DNA of 64,000 bases from Thermithiobacillus plumbiphilus (GCF_038070005.1 NZ_JBBPCO010000001.1:210631-274630), one strand, 5' to 3'; positions 36,690 through 46,374 are shown, counted from the stretch's first letter. Translations and numbers: made by a program. The notes: generated from the letters alone by a model not told the origin.

Positions 36690-38605
36690 TCGTCGGCACG
36701 GCTGGTCACATCGATCACGGCAAGACCGCCCTGATCCGCGCCCTGACCGGTGTCGAGACCGATCGGCTCAAGGAGGAGAAGGCGTGCGGCATCAGCATCG
36801 ATCTCGGTTTTGCTTATCAGGATCTGCCCGACGGTGAGGTGCTTGGATTTGTCGATGTGCCAGGCCATGAGCGCTTCATTCACAACATGCTGGCGGGCGC
36901 GACCGGGATCGATGAGGTATTGCTGGTGGTGGCGGCGGATGATGGTCCCATGCCGCAGACCCGCGAGCACCTGCAGATCCTCGATCTTTTGGGACTCTCG
37001 CGCGGCGTGGTGGCCCTGAGCAAGATCGACAGGGTCGATCCGCAGCGTCTGATGGCCGCTGAAGCGCAAACCCGGGACTTGCTGCAGGGCACGGCGCTGG
37101 CCGACGCTCCGATCTTTCCGGTGTCATCCCAGAGTGGGGCAGGGGTGGCAGCCCTGCGCGATCATCTGCATCAGGCAGCCATGCGATTACCGCCCCGTGG
37201 CACGCAGGGTGGATTTCGGCTGGCGGTGGACCGTGTGTTCACCCTAGCTGGCAGCGGTATCGTCGTGACCGGCACGGTCTTTTCGGGGCGCGTGCAGTTA
37301 GGTGATCGCCTGCTGCTGTCGCCAGCGGGGCTGGATCTGCGGGTGCGCGGCATTCATGCCCAGAACCGACCAGCATCCGCGGGCATGGTGGGGCAGCGCT
37401 GCGCCCTGAATGTCAGTGGCCCACGGCTGGAAAAGAGCATGATCCAGCGCGGCGACTGGGTGCTGGCACCCGAAGCCCATGCCCCTACCTCCAAGCTGGA
37501 TGTGCAGTTGCAACTGTCGCCCGAAGAGGCGCGGGCCCTGCGACACTGGAGCGCGGTACATGTGCACCTTGCAGCCGCCCATTGCACCGGGCATGTGGCG
37601 CTGCTGGAGAATGATGTCCTGCTGCCCGGCGAGAAAGCCTGGGCGCGGCTGGTGCTGGACCAGGAGATTGCTGCCCTGCATGGCGATCGTTTCGTGTTGC
37701 GCGACCAGTCGGCGCGGCGCACCCTGGGCGGCGGCTGGGTGGTGGACGCCGCCCCGCCGGCCCGGCATGCGCGTAGGCCCGAGCGCCTGCAGGCCCTGCA
37801 TGCACTGAGTCTTTCGAAGCCAGATCAGGCGCTCAACGAACTGCTGGCCTTGCAACCGGGCGGGGTCGATCTGAATGCCTTCTGTCGCAATCGCAATCTG
37901 CATACCTTTGAAGCCGCGGCGCTCCTCGAGCAGATGCCCATGCGGCAGGTGGCGGGTTTTGGGTTCGCGCCTGGACACTGGCAGGCCCGCAAGGATGAGT
38001 TCTGTGCTGCCCTGGACAGCTATCATGAGCAGCAGCCGGATGTGCCCGGAGCCACCGCAGGTCTTCTGCGCAGTCGCCTGACAGGCTTTCCGCCGCCAGA
38101 GCTTGTGACAGCCCTGATCGAGGAACTGCTGGCACAAGGGGAGATCATTCGGGATGGGCCCTGGCTGCATCGGCCAGCTTACCGGGCCCGTTTGTCGGAT
38201 GCCGATGAAGCGCTCTGGTTGAGAATAGCCCCTATACTGAGCGAAACCGGATTTCAGCCGCCCAGGGTGCGCGATCTCGCCCGCATGCTCGAACAGGACG
38301 AAGACCGCATCCGCCAGTGCCTGCGCCGGCTGGCGCGCCTGGGGCAGGTGCTGGCCGTGGCGCATGATCATTATTTCCCGCGGGCCCGGGTGGCCGAACT
38401 GGCCGCTATCGTCGAACAACTGGCGCAGGCGCAGGAGCGTTTCTCGGTCACTGCGTACCGGGACCGCATAGGCATCGGGCGCAAGCTCAGCATTCACATT
38501 CTGGAATTCTTTGATCGCTGTGGCCTGACCCGACGGCGTGGCGACTGGCGGGAACTGCGCCAGCCAGCCAGCAATTTGTTTGGGCGGCCTGCTGCGGGCG
38601 AATAA
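36686..38605 (+). CDS. selB: Selenocysteine-specific elongation factor
   Basis: A 639-residue SelB. The EF-Tu-like GTPase domain has GHIDHGKTALIRALTG (P-loop), DVPGHERFIHNMLAGA and SKIDRVD. Domains II/III follow, then the C-terminal winged-helix repeats (about residues 390-639) that bind the SECIS hairpin, e.g. FSVTAYRDRIGIGRKLSIHILEFFDRCGLTRRRGD. It brings Sec-tRNA to UGA codons next to a SECIS, here the one in fdnG. It overlaps selA by 4 nt, and the tRNA-Sec gene begins 24 nt after its stop. Confidence 0.95.
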   Translation: MIVGTAGHIDHGKTALIRALTGVETDRLKEEKACGISIDLGFAYQDLPDGEVLGFVDVPGHERFIHNMLAGATGIDEVLLVVAADDGPMPQTREHLQILDLLGLSRGVVALSKIDRVDPQRLMAAEAQTRDLLQGTALADAPIFPVSSQSGAGVAALRDHLHQAAMRLPPRGTQGGFRLAVDRVFTLAGSGIVVTGTVFSGRVQLGDRLLLSPAGLDLRVRGIHAQNRPASAGMVGQRCALNVSGPRLEKSMIQRGDWVLAPEAHAPTSKLDVQLQLSPEEARALRHWSAVHVHLAAAHCTGHVALLENDVLLPGEKAWARLVLDQEIAALHGDRFVLRDQSARRTLGGGWVVDAAPPARHARRPERLQALHALSLSKPDQALNELLALQPGGVDLNAFCRNRNLHTFEAAALLEQMPMRQVAGFGFAPGHWQARKDEFCAALDSYHEQQPDVPGATAGLLRSRLTGFPPPELVTALIEELLAQGEIIRDGPWLHRPAYRARLSDADEALWLRIAPILSETGFQPPRVRDLARMLEQDEDRIRQCLRRLARLGQVLAVAHDHYFPRARVAELAAIVEQLAQAQERFSVTAYRDRIGIGRKLSIHILEFFDRCGLTRRRGDWRELRQPASNLFGRPAAGE

Positions 38606-38629
38606 TCAGTCATCAAGTCCAGGCTTTCT

Positions 38630-38725
38630 GGAAGAGACCCGTTCCCGGTGGGGCGACCGGACTTCAAATCCGGTTGGGGCCGTCAGACGGTCCCGTGTGG
38701 GTTCGACTCCCACTCTCTTCCGCCA
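38630..38725 (+). tRNA. selC: tRNA-Sec (anticodon TCA)
   Basis: A 96-nt tRNA with the long acceptor stem GGAAGAGA.../...TCTCTTCC, extended D stem, anticodon arm CCGGACTTCAAATCCGG with TCA at 38664-38666, the large variable arm (GGGGCCGTCAGACGGTCCC), T arm GGTTCGACTCC, discriminator G and CCA. It is placed between selB and selD on the same strand, with only 24 and 16 nt of spacing, so it is likely cut from the operon transcript. Confidence 0.97.
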
Positions 38726-38741
38726 AATTCCGGAGATCACC

Positions 38742-39797
38742 ATGTCCCAGGTCCGGCTCACTTCGCTTTCCCATGGTGGCGGCTGCGGCTGCAAGCTCGC
38801 TCCTGCGGTGCTGGCGGAGATCATGGCCAGCATCCCGCAGGCCGGCATATTCCCGAAGCTCCTGGTGGGCACGGAATCCAGCGATGATGCCGCGGTCTAT
38901 CGCCTGAACGAGCATCAGGCACTGGTGGCCACCACCGATTTTTTCATGCCCATCGTCGATGATCCGCGCGATTTCGGGCGCATTGCCGCCACCAATGCCC
39001 TCTCGGATATCTACGCCATGGGTGGGCAGCCCATCATGGCCCTGGCGCTGGTGGGCATGCCCATCGACAAGCTGCCGGTGGCCACCATCCAGGGTATTCT
39101 TTCCGGCGGGGCCGATGTTTGCCGGGCAGCGGGCATTCCCATTGCCGGAGGGCACTCCATCGATTCCCAGGAGCCGATCTATGGCCTGGCCGTGATGGGG
39201 CTGGTCCACCCCGAACGCATCCGGCGCAACGATCAGGCCAGGGCAGGGGATGCCCTGATCCTGGGCAAGGCGCTGGGCATCGGCATTCTCAGCACGGCCC
39301 TCAAAAAGGGCCACCTGGATGCGGCGGGATATGCGCAGATGATCGCGAGCACCACCCAGCTCAATGCCATTGGCGCCGAGCTGTCGGCGCTCGAAAGCGT
39401 GCATGCCATGACGGACGTGACCGGCTTTGGCCTGCTGGGGCATCTGCTGGAGGTCTGCCGGGGCTCGGGGCTCGGCGCCAGCATCCGGTCTGGCGAACTG
39501 CCCATTCTGCCTGCAGCACTTGAACTGGTGCAGGCCGGCTTCAGTCCGGGGGCAGCGGAGCGCAACTGGGCCAGTTACGGCCATGACGTGACCCTGCCTG
39601 AGAACCTGCCGGATTGGCAGCGGCGTCTCATGTGCGATCCGCAGACCAGCGGTGGATTGCTGGTCACTTGTGATCCGGCTGACGTGCCGCGGGTCTTGAA
39701 TCTCTTTGAGCAGAGCGGGATGCAATCCGCGAGCGTGATTGGTCATCTGCAGCAGGGCAGGCCGGCCGTACAGGTGCTTGACCGGGCAGGCGTCTGA
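38742..39797 (+). CDS. selD: Selenide, water dikinase (selenophosphate synthase)
   Basis: A 351-residue enzyme that makes selenophosphate from selenide and ATP. The glycine-rich N-terminal active loop HGGGCGCK holds Cys15, Cys17 and Lys18; the catalytic residue is Cys, not Sec. Metal/ATP-binding Asp residues lie in SSDDAAVY and VATTDFFMP. The ATG at 38742 gives the family start with GGAG 7-10 nt upstream; the longer open frame to 38538 runs through the tRNA. It completes the selABCD set. Confidence 0.95.
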   Translation: MSQVRLTSLSHGGGCGCKLAPAVLAEIMASIPQAGIFPKLLVGTESSDDAAVYRLNEHQALVATTDFFMPIVDDPRDFGRIAATNALSDIYAMGGQPIMALALVGMPIDKLPVATIQGILSGGADVCRAAGIPIAGGHSIDSQEPIYGLAVMGLVHPERIRRNDQARAGDALILGKALGIGILSTALKKGHLDAAGYAQMIASTTQLNAIGAELSALESVHAMTDVTGFGLLGHLLEVCRGSGLGASIRSGELPILPAALELVQAGFSPGAAERNWASYGHDVTLPENLPDWQRRLMCDPQTSGGLLVTCDPADVPRVLNLFEQSGMQSASVIGHLQQGRPAVQVLDRAGV

Positions 39798-39962
39798 TTC
39801 AGGAGAAATCATCGGCATGGGAGCAACAGGACGCTCCGAAACGGCTCGGTGAAGAGCATCGGGAGTTGCAGGCATCAGCCCTTGGTTCTAGGATGACGGC
39901 CAGGATGGCTGTACGGCTGAAGCCTACACTCAGGTATTTCTATCAGCAGGATGGGAGTGTGT

Positions 39963-42389
39963 ATGACATTGCACGCACATGATGCACGGCTGGATTCCTG
40001 GATGCAGGGCTACGGCGCCATCCGGCACGAGCCGCAGACGGTGGACTGGGTTCGGCGGATACTGGCAGATCTGGACCGGCGTGGAGACCTGCCGGCTGGC
40101 ACCGATCCCATCGAGCTGCTGATGGCCGCGGACCGGCTGGCCAATTCAGCCATGTGGCTCGTGGTTCACATGACCTACGCCCAGCGCGTGCGCCTGGACG
40201 GCGCGCCCCTGGAGCAGCGTGATTTCAAGTCCAGTCCGCAGGGACACACGGGCGGGGCACTGAACATGGCGGTGGGCTACGCCGGTTACATGCTCGCCAA
40301 TGCCCTGACCGGCACCACGCGTGCCTGGCTGATGGGTCAGGGGCACACGGTGGCGGCCATCGATACCGTGAACCTGCTGCTGGACAACATGAGCCCGGCC
40401 CATGCCGAGCGCTACGAGCTCAGTGAGGCCGGCCTGAGCCGCTATGTCGATGATTTCTATTCCTACAGGCTAAACGCCCAGGGCAATCCGGACTCGCCGC
40501 TGGGCAGCCACGTGAATGTGCATACCGCCGGCGGCTTGCTGGAGGGCGGCTATCTCGGTTTTGCCGAACTGCAGTACGTGCACATGCCTCTGCCCGGCGA
40601 GCGCCTGATCGCCTTTCTTTCGGACGGCGCCTTCGAGGAGCAGCGCGGCTCGGACTGGGCGCCGCGCTGGTGGCGGGCAGAGGATTCCGGACTGGTGGTG
40701 CCCATCATGATCTACAATGGCCGGCGCATCGATCAGCGCGCCATTCTGTCGCAGGAGGCCGGGCTGGACTGGTTCAAGCAGTATCTCGACATCCAGCAAT
40801 TCGACCCGATTGCTTTCGATGGCCGCGACCCCGCCGCCTTTGCCTGCATGATTCTCGAAGGTGAGTGGCGCCTGACCGAGCGCGCGGAGCGCGCCCTGGC
40901 GGGCGCCGAACGCTACCCGCTCAAATTACCCTATGGCATCGCCGTCACCCAGAAAGGTGCGGGATTCTACGGCGCGGGCAGCAACGACGCCCACAATTTG
41001 CCGCTGGGGACCAATCCGAGCCAGGATCCACTGGCCGTGCGCCATTTCAATGCCGCCGCCAAACGCCTCTTCGTGCCGCCTGAGGAGCTGGAACGCGCCA
41101 GAATGGCGCTTCAGAACCATGCCCAAACGGGCCGGCCCAAGGAGCGCGAGCATCCGCTGGCAGTGCGGAACATCCGCGTGCAAAACCAGCCGACGCTGCA
41201 TTTTCAGGCGGTTTCCGGTGATCGGCGCAACCCGGCCTACCGGACCGCGGCCAGTCCCATGGATGGGGTGGATCAGGGATTCCTGGCCTATGTGAAGGCC
41301 AACCCGCAGCTTCGGCCCCGCGTTGGCAATCCCGACGAGATGCGCAGCAACCGCATGAATGCCACGCTGGATTACCTGAAGCACCGGGTCACGGAGCCGG
41401 AGGCCGGCATCGCCGAGGCGGTGGATGGCAAAGTGATCACCGCGCTCAACGAGGAGGCCGTGGTCTGCGCCTGTCTCGGCAACAAGGGTGGCATCAATCT
41501 CACCGTCACCTACGAGGCCTTTTCGCCCAAGATGCTGGGCGCGGTGCGTCAGGAGATCATCTGGTCGGATCACCTGTTCTCGGTGGGACGTACGCCGGGC
41601 TGGATATCGCTGCCGTTGGTGCTGACCTCCAACACCTACGAAAACGGCAAGAACGAACGCTCGCATCAGGACACCAGCATGTGCGAGGCGTTGTTGGGCG
41701 AGCCCTCGGATGTCTCGCGCGTGCTCTTTCCGGCCGACTACAATACCGCGCTGCTGAGCCTGGAAGCCTGCTTCGCCACGCAGGGACGCATCTTTACCCT
41801 GGTGGCGCCGAAATCGGAGCATGTCCCGAATCTCTTTGGCGAGATGGAGGCCCGCCAATTACTGGCGGACGGCGCCATGACCCTGAGTTGGGCCTGCAGC
41901 CCGCAGGGCCGTGGATTCGAGGTGAGCCTGACCGCGATCGGTGCCTATCAGCTCATCGAGGTCCTGCGTGCCGCCGAACGGCTGGACGAACGGGGCGTCT
42001 GCGTCATGGTCAACTACATGATCGAGCCGGGCCGATTCCGCGATCCCCGCGGTCGGCGCGAGGCTGCCTGGCAGGCACCCGAGGCCCTGCGCCAGCAACT
42101 CTATCCGGAGACGCTGCCGCATCGAGTCTTCGTCACGCATACCCATCCGGAGCTCATGGCCGGTGTGCTGCGTCCTCTGGACAGCGGCCACACCACGATT
42201 TTCCTCGGCTTCACCAATCACGGTGGCACGCTCGACACGCCGGGCATGCTCTTCGTCAACCGTCAGTCCTGGGCGCACATCGTGCGAGCCGCCGCCCGCA
42301 GTCTGGGGCGGGAAGTGCGGGATTTCCTCGAGCCCGAGGAGATCGACGCCCTGGAGCGGCGCCGAACCCCTGAGGGCATATTGATCTAG
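39963..42389 (+). CDS. xfp: Xylulose-5-phosphate/fructose-6-phosphate phosphoketolase
   Basis: An 808-residue thiamine-diphosphate enzyme that splits xylulose 5-phosphate (and often fructose 6-phosphate) with phosphate into acetyl phosphate and glyceraldehyde 3-phosphate (or erythrose 4-phosphate). Visible family blocks are GHTGGALNMAVGYAGYMLAN, GQGHTVAAIDTVNLLL, ...LGSHVNVHTAGGLLEGGYLGFAE, YNGRRIDQRA and DQGFLAYVKAN-like segments, and FLGFTNHGGTLDTPGMLFVN near the end. The ATG at 39963 is preferred (GGGAG 5 nt upstream); an ATG at 39951 adds four residues. It converges on ackA with a 4-nt overlap, and the two form a pathway to acetate and ATP. Confidence 0.92.
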   Translation: MTLHAHDARLDSWMQGYGAIRHEPQTVDWVRRILADLDRRGDLPAGTDPIELLMAADRLANSAMWLVVHMTYAQRVRLDGAPLEQRDFKSSPQGHTGGALNMAVGYAGYMLANALTGTTRAWLMGQGHTVAAIDTVNLLLDNMSPAHAERYELSEAGLSRYVDDFYSYRLNAQGNPDSPLGSHVNVHTAGGLLEGGYLGFAELQYVHMPLPGERLIAFLSDGAFEEQRGSDWAPRWWRAEDSGLVVPIMIYNGRRIDQRAILSQEAGLDWFKQYLDIQQFDPIAFDGRDPAAFACMILEGEWRLTERAERALAGAERYPLKLPYGIAVTQKGAGFYGAGSNDAHNLPLGTNPSQDPLAVRHFNAAAKRLFVPPEELERARMALQNHAQTGRPKEREHPLAVRNIRVQNQPTLHFQAVSGDRRNPAYRTAASPMDGVDQGFLAYVKANPQLRPRVGNPDEMRSNRMNATLDYLKHRVTEPEAGIAEAVDGKVITALNEEAVVCACLGNKGGINLTVTYEAFSPKMLGAVRQEIIWSDHLFSVGRTPGWISLPLVLTSNTYENGKNERSHQDTSMCEALLGEPSDVSRVLFPADYNTALLSLEACFATQGRIFTLVAPKSEHVPNLFGEMEARQLLADGAMTLSWACSPQGRGFEVSLTAIGAYQLIEVLRAAERLDERGVCVMVNYMIEPGRFRDPRGRREAAWQAPEALRQQLYPETLPHRVFVTHTHPELMAGVLRPLDSGHTTIFLGFTNHGGTLDTPGMLFVNRQSWAHIVRAAARSLGREVRDFLEPEEIDALERRRTPEGILI

Positions 42390-43462
42390 CGGGGCAGGGC
42401 GGCGACCAATCGGGCAATGACCCGGCTCTCGTCGACCTCGATCACGCGCACGTCCACGCTACTGCCTGCGGCCGAGATGCGCGTGGCACCGATGGCATTG
42501 GCCTGCGGGTCGAGCCGCAAGCCGAGATAGTGCAGGGGTTCGCAGATCATGGCGCGCAGGGGCGCGGCGCGCTCGCCGATGCCGCCCGAAAAGACGAGCT
42601 GATCCAGTCCTTCCAGTACCGCCGCATAGGCGCCGATGGTCTTGCGCACCCGATAGGCATAGAGTGCGACCGCCTCTTGCGCAACGGGATCGCGACGTGC
42701 AAGCAGGCGCGACATTTCCGTATCACTGGCGAGGCCGAGCAGGCCGCTCTCGGTATTCAGACCCTGTGCCAGCGCCTCGGGACTCAGGCCCTTCGACTGC
42801 ATGAGGTAGAGCAGGGCGCCGGGATCGACGTCGCCGGAGCGGGTGGTCATCATCAGGCCTTCCAGCGGCGTCAGGCCCATGCTGGTGTCCACGCTCTCGC
42901 CCCGGCGCAGGGCCGTGGCCGAGGCGCCGCCACCGAGATGACAGATCACGAGCTTCTCGCGCCGAGTCGCGTCGAGCTGCTCGACCACATCCTGACAAGC
43001 GATTCCATGGAAACCATAGCGGCGGATTCCCTGCTCACGCCAGCTGGCGGGCAGGGCGTAGTCGCGCGCCATCGGCGGCAGAGTCCGGTGGAAGCTGGTA
43101 TCGTAGACCGCCGCCTGGGGGATGCCGGGCCAGAGCTCGGCGGCAGCGTGTACCAGGGCCAGCGCGGGTGGCTGGTGCAGCGGTGCCAGGGGGATAAGGG
43201 CGTTCAGCGCTTCCAGCGTGGGCTCGTCCAGCCAGCAGGGCGTTTGGTGCGGACCGCCATGTACGATGCGATGACCGATGGCCTCAAGGTCCTGATCAGG
43301 ATGCGTGGACGCAAAGTGCCGCAAGGCGGTGCAGTGATCGGGTTGATGTCCACGCTCGCCGATGCCGACCGCCTTCCAGCGTGCTAGGGACGTGCCGGAG
43401 CCTGTATCCCAGAGTGCCAGCTTGAGGGAAGTGGAACCCGCGTTGATGACCAGTATCCGCAT
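42386..43462 (-). CDS. ackA: Acetate kinase
   Basis: A 358-residue ASKHA-fold kinase with VINAGSTSLKLALW at the N-terminus, the catalytic Arg region GHRIVHGG, the FHRTLPP motif, GFHGIACQDV, and the phosphate loop HLGGGASATALRRGESVDTSMGLTPLEGLMM. It is shorter than the ~400 residues of E. coli AckA. It interconverts acetyl phosphate + ADP and acetate + ATP. It is convergent with the phosphoketolase gene, which makes acetyl phosphate, so it probably acts in the energy-yielding direction. GGGGGC precedes the ATG. Confidence 0.93.
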   Translation of the reverse strand: MRILVINAGSTSLKLALWDTGSGTSLARWKAVGIGERGHQPDHCTALRHFASTHPDQDLEAIGHRIVHGGPHQTPCWLDEPTLEALNALIPLAPLHQPPALALVHAAAELWPGIPQAAVYDTSFHRTLPPMARDYALPASWREQGIRRYGFHGIACQDVVEQLDATRREKLVICHLGGGASATALRRGESVDTSMGLTPLEGLMMTTRSGDVDPGALLYLMQSKGLSPEALAQGLNTESGLLGLASDTEMSRLLARRDPVAQEAVALYAYRVRKTIGAYAAVLEGLDQLVFSGGIGERAAPLRAMICEPLHYLGLRLDPQANAIGATRISAAGSSVDVRVIEVDESRVIARLVAALPR

Positions 43463-43566
43463 GCTGCCCCCGTTGCCGGATGGTGCTTACATCCACGCCT
43501 GCGCCCATGTAATAATCGAGCGGTCACCCGAGCTTGTGGATGCAATCCCCATAAATAAGGAAAACC

Positions 43567-46260
43567 TTGCCGAGCTTGCCCGAGAGTCCCGAACAGTTCA
43601 AGGCGCTTCCGTCCCAGCCCTGGCACGCGGAACCACTGGAGCGCATATATCCAGCCTTGCAGAGCGGGCCAGAAGGCCTGGATGAGTCCGAAGCGCAGAC
43701 CCGTCTGCGACATTTCGGACCGAATCGCCTGCCCGAAGCACCCCGCCCACATCCATTGCGCCGTTTTCTTGCCCAGTTCAAGAGCGTGCTCATCCTGGTG
43801 TTGCTCGCCTCGGGCATCATCACGGCAATGCTAGGGGAATGGATCGAAACCGGGGTGATCCTGGGCGTGGTCCTGATCAATGCCCTGATCGGCTTCGTAC
43901 AGGAGGGCAAAGCGGAGGAAGCCATGCTGGCCCTGCGCGATATGCTCAGTCCTCAGGCCAGGGTACAGCGTGGAGGACGCATCCTGAATCTGCCGGCCGA
44001 GCAGCTCGTGCCCGGCGATCTGGTGCTTCTGCAGGCCGGTGATCGCGTGCCGGCGGACCTGCGCCTGGTCGAGGCCCGGGATCTGCAGATCAACGAGGCG
44101 CCGCTGACCGGCGAATCGCTGCCGGTGCTGAAGCAAGCGGATACGCTTGCCATGGAGCTACCCTTGGCGGAACGACGCAACATGGCCTTTGCCGCCACCC
44201 TGGCGACGCGTGGCGTAGGGAAGGGGATCGTGATCGCGACGGGGTTGCAAAGCGAGATCGGACGCATCAGCGGCATGCTGGCGCGCGTGCAGGTGCCACG
44301 CACGCCCCTGCTCAAGCAGATGGATCATTTCTCGCGGGTACTCAGCGCGGGCATTCTGGCAATCTCGCTCGCAATCCTGCTGTTTGGCTGGTCGGTACAT
44401 GGGCAGGATCCACGCGAGCTGTTCATGGCCGTCATCGGACTGGCGGTCGCCGCAATTCCCGAAGGCCTGCCGGCTGTCATCACCATCATCCTGGCCATCG
44501 GGGTTCAGCGCATGGCGCGCCGACAGGCCATCATTCGCCAGTTGCCCGCGATAGAAACCCTGGGTGCGGTGAGTGTCATCTGCACGGACAAGACGGGCAC
44601 CCTGACCCAGAACGCCATGCGGGTCGAGGAGATCGTGCTTGGGCGCGAGGAATTGCTCCTGGCCGAGTTGCGGGACGAGGAGGCCCAGCTGCTTGTCCGG
44701 CGAAGTCCGGCATTGGCCGAGCTGCTGCTCGCCGGTATCCTGTGCAACGATGCCGAGGCCGCGCCAGCCAATGAGGGCTGGACCCTGGAAGGGGATCCGA
44801 CCGAAACCGCCCTGCTGGAACTGGCTATCGACCTGGGCCTGGATCCTCAAGGACTGCGAGCGGCGAGCCCCCGGCTGGATCTTCTCCCTTTCGAATCAGA
44901 TCGTCAGCTCATGATTACGCTCAATCAGTCGAGCCATGGCAACCAGCTCTTTTTGAAAGGCGCGCCGGAGCGGGTGATGGATCTCGTGGAGGCCCAGGGC
45001 TTTTCCGGAAGCCAGGAGACACTGGACCGGGCGTTCTGGCAGGCACAAGTCATGAGTCTTGCCAGCCGCGGTTATCGCATTCTGGCCTTGGCCACCCGGG
45101 CTGCGGAGATCGGACAAGGGCATATCGATGGCCAGGATCCTGGCAAGGGCTGGATCCTGCTCGGGCTGGTCGGCATGGAAGATCCACCGCGCATGGAGGC
45201 CGGACCCGCGGTCGCCCGCTGCCAGGCGGCCGGTATCCGGGTCAAGATGATCACCGGAGATCACGCCGTGACCGCCCGTGCCATCGGCGCCCGGCTTGGC
45301 ATCGGCGATGGCGAAAAAGTTCTGGAGGGCAATGCCCTCGAAGTTCTGGATGATCGGGCCCTGGCGGAGCAGGTACGGCGGGTGGATGTCTTTGCCCGGA
45401 TCAGTCCCGAACAGAAGCTGCGCTTGGTCGAGGCCCTGCAGGCGCAGGGTGCGGTGGTGGCGATGACCGGCGATGGAGTCAATGATGCGGCGGCCCTGCG
45501 CCGCGCCAATGTTGGCATCGCCATGGGCCGCAAGGGTACGGACGCCGCGCGCGAGGCAGCGGAAATGGTGCTGGCCGACGATAATTTCGCGACCATCTCC
45601 CATGCGATCGAGGAGGGGCGCGGGGTCTATGACAACATCCAGAAGACCCTCCTGTTCATTCTGCCGACCAATGCCGGACAGGCGCTGGTACTGATTCTCG
45701 CCTTGGTACTGGGCATGCAGCTCCCCATCACGCCGGTGCAGATCCTCTGGGTCAATATGATCACTTCGGTCACGCTCGGGCTGGCGCTGGCCTTCGAGCC
45801 CACGGAGCCGGATGTCATGCAGCGCCCGCCGCGCGACCCGAATGCCTCGCTGCTCAGCGGCTCAATGCTGTTTCGCATCCTGTACATCGGGCTTTTGCTG
45901 GTGGCCGGCACTGCCGCAGTATTTTACTGGCTGTTGCAATCTGGAGCCGGTCTGGACTATGCCCGTACTGCCGCCGTCAACACCCTGGTGCTCTTTGAAA
46001 TATTTTACCTGTTGCCGGTGCGGGCCTTGCACGGCTCGGTCTGGCAGGGGCACATGTTGAAAGGTAATCCCTGGTCCTGGGGCCTGATCGGGTTGGTGCT
46101 GATCTTTCAGATCCTGTTCACTTACTGGCCACCCATGCAGGCGCTGTTCGCCACGGTCGCGCTGCGTCCCGCGGACTGGCTGTGGATGACGCTGCTTGCC
46201 AGCAGCGTGTTCTGGCTGGTGGAGATGGAGAAGTTTGTGTCCGGACTCGGCCGGGATTGA
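43567..46260 (+). CDS. Type II (P2A-like) cation-transporting P-type ATPase
   Basis: An 897-residue ion pump. It has the N-terminal cation ATPase domain, LTGESLPV at 180-187, PEGLPAVITI in M4 (299-308), the phosphorylated Asp341 in CTDKTGTLT, the MITGDHAVTA segment, the hinge TGDGVNDAAALRRANVGIAMG, and a C-terminal bundle of six helices. The M4 motif is that of Ca2+-type (SERCA/PMR1-like) pumps. However, M6 reads WVNMITSVTLGLALAFEP, where Ca2+ pumps have an Asp in place of the Ser, so the ion is uncertain. Translation starts at a TTG with AAGGAAAA upstream. It is divergent from ackA across 104 nt. Confidence 0.88.
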   Translation: MPSLPESPEQFKALPSQPWHAEPLERIYPALQSGPEGLDESEAQTRLRHFGPNRLPEAPRPHPLRRFLAQFKSVLILVLLASGIITAMLGEWIETGVILGVVLINALIGFVQEGKAEEAMLALRDMLSPQARVQRGGRILNLPAEQLVPGDLVLLQAGDRVPADLRLVEARDLQINEAPLTGESLPVLKQADTLAMELPLAERRNMAFAATLATRGVGKGIVIATGLQSEIGRISGMLARVQVPRTPLLKQMDHFSRVLSAGILAISLAILLFGWSVHGQDPRELFMAVIGLAVAAIPEGLPAVITIILAIGVQRMARRQAIIRQLPAIETLGAVSVICTDKTGTLTQNAMRVEEIVLGREELLLAELRDEEAQLLVRRSPALAELLLAGILCNDAEAAPANEGWTLEGDPTETALLELAIDLGLDPQGLRAASPRLDLLPFESDRQLMITLNQSSHGNQLFLKGAPERVMDLVEAQGFSGSQETLDRAFWQAQVMSLASRGYRILALATRAAEIGQGHIDGQDPGKGWILLGLVGMEDPPRMEAGPAVARCQAAGIRVKMITGDHAVTARAIGARLGIGDGEKVLEGNALEVLDDRALAEQVRRVDVFARISPEQKLRLVEALQAQGAVVAMTGDGVNDAAALRRANVGIAMGRKGTDAAREAAEMVLADDNFATISHAIEEGRGVYDNIQKTLLFILPTNAGQALVLILALVLGMQLPITPVQILWVNMITSVTLGLALAFEPTEPDVMQRPPRDPNASLLSGSMLFRILYIGLLLVAGTAAVFYWLLQSGAGLDYARTAAVNTLVLFEIFYLLPVRALHGSVWQGHMLKGNPWSWGLIGLVLIFQILFTYWPPMQALFATVALRPADWLWMTLLASSVFWLVEMEKFVSGLGRD

Positions 46261-46310
46261 TCTGCCCCTCTCTGACAAGCAAAATGTCACCTCACAGATC
46301 GGCATTTCAC

Positions 46311-46338
46311 AAAAAAACTCCCGGCTCCCGCGCGAGCC
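46311..46338 (-). terminator. Minus-strand hairpin with T-run between the P-type ATPase and hsdM
   Basis: On the minus strand GGCTC-GCGCGG-GAGCC is followed within 5 nt by seven Ts (46317-46311). It looks like an intrinsic terminator facing leftward, although no minus-strand gene precedes it. Confidence 0.4.
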
Positions 46339-46374
46339 AGCCGCCTGCCAACATCAGACGATAAGCAGACAAGC

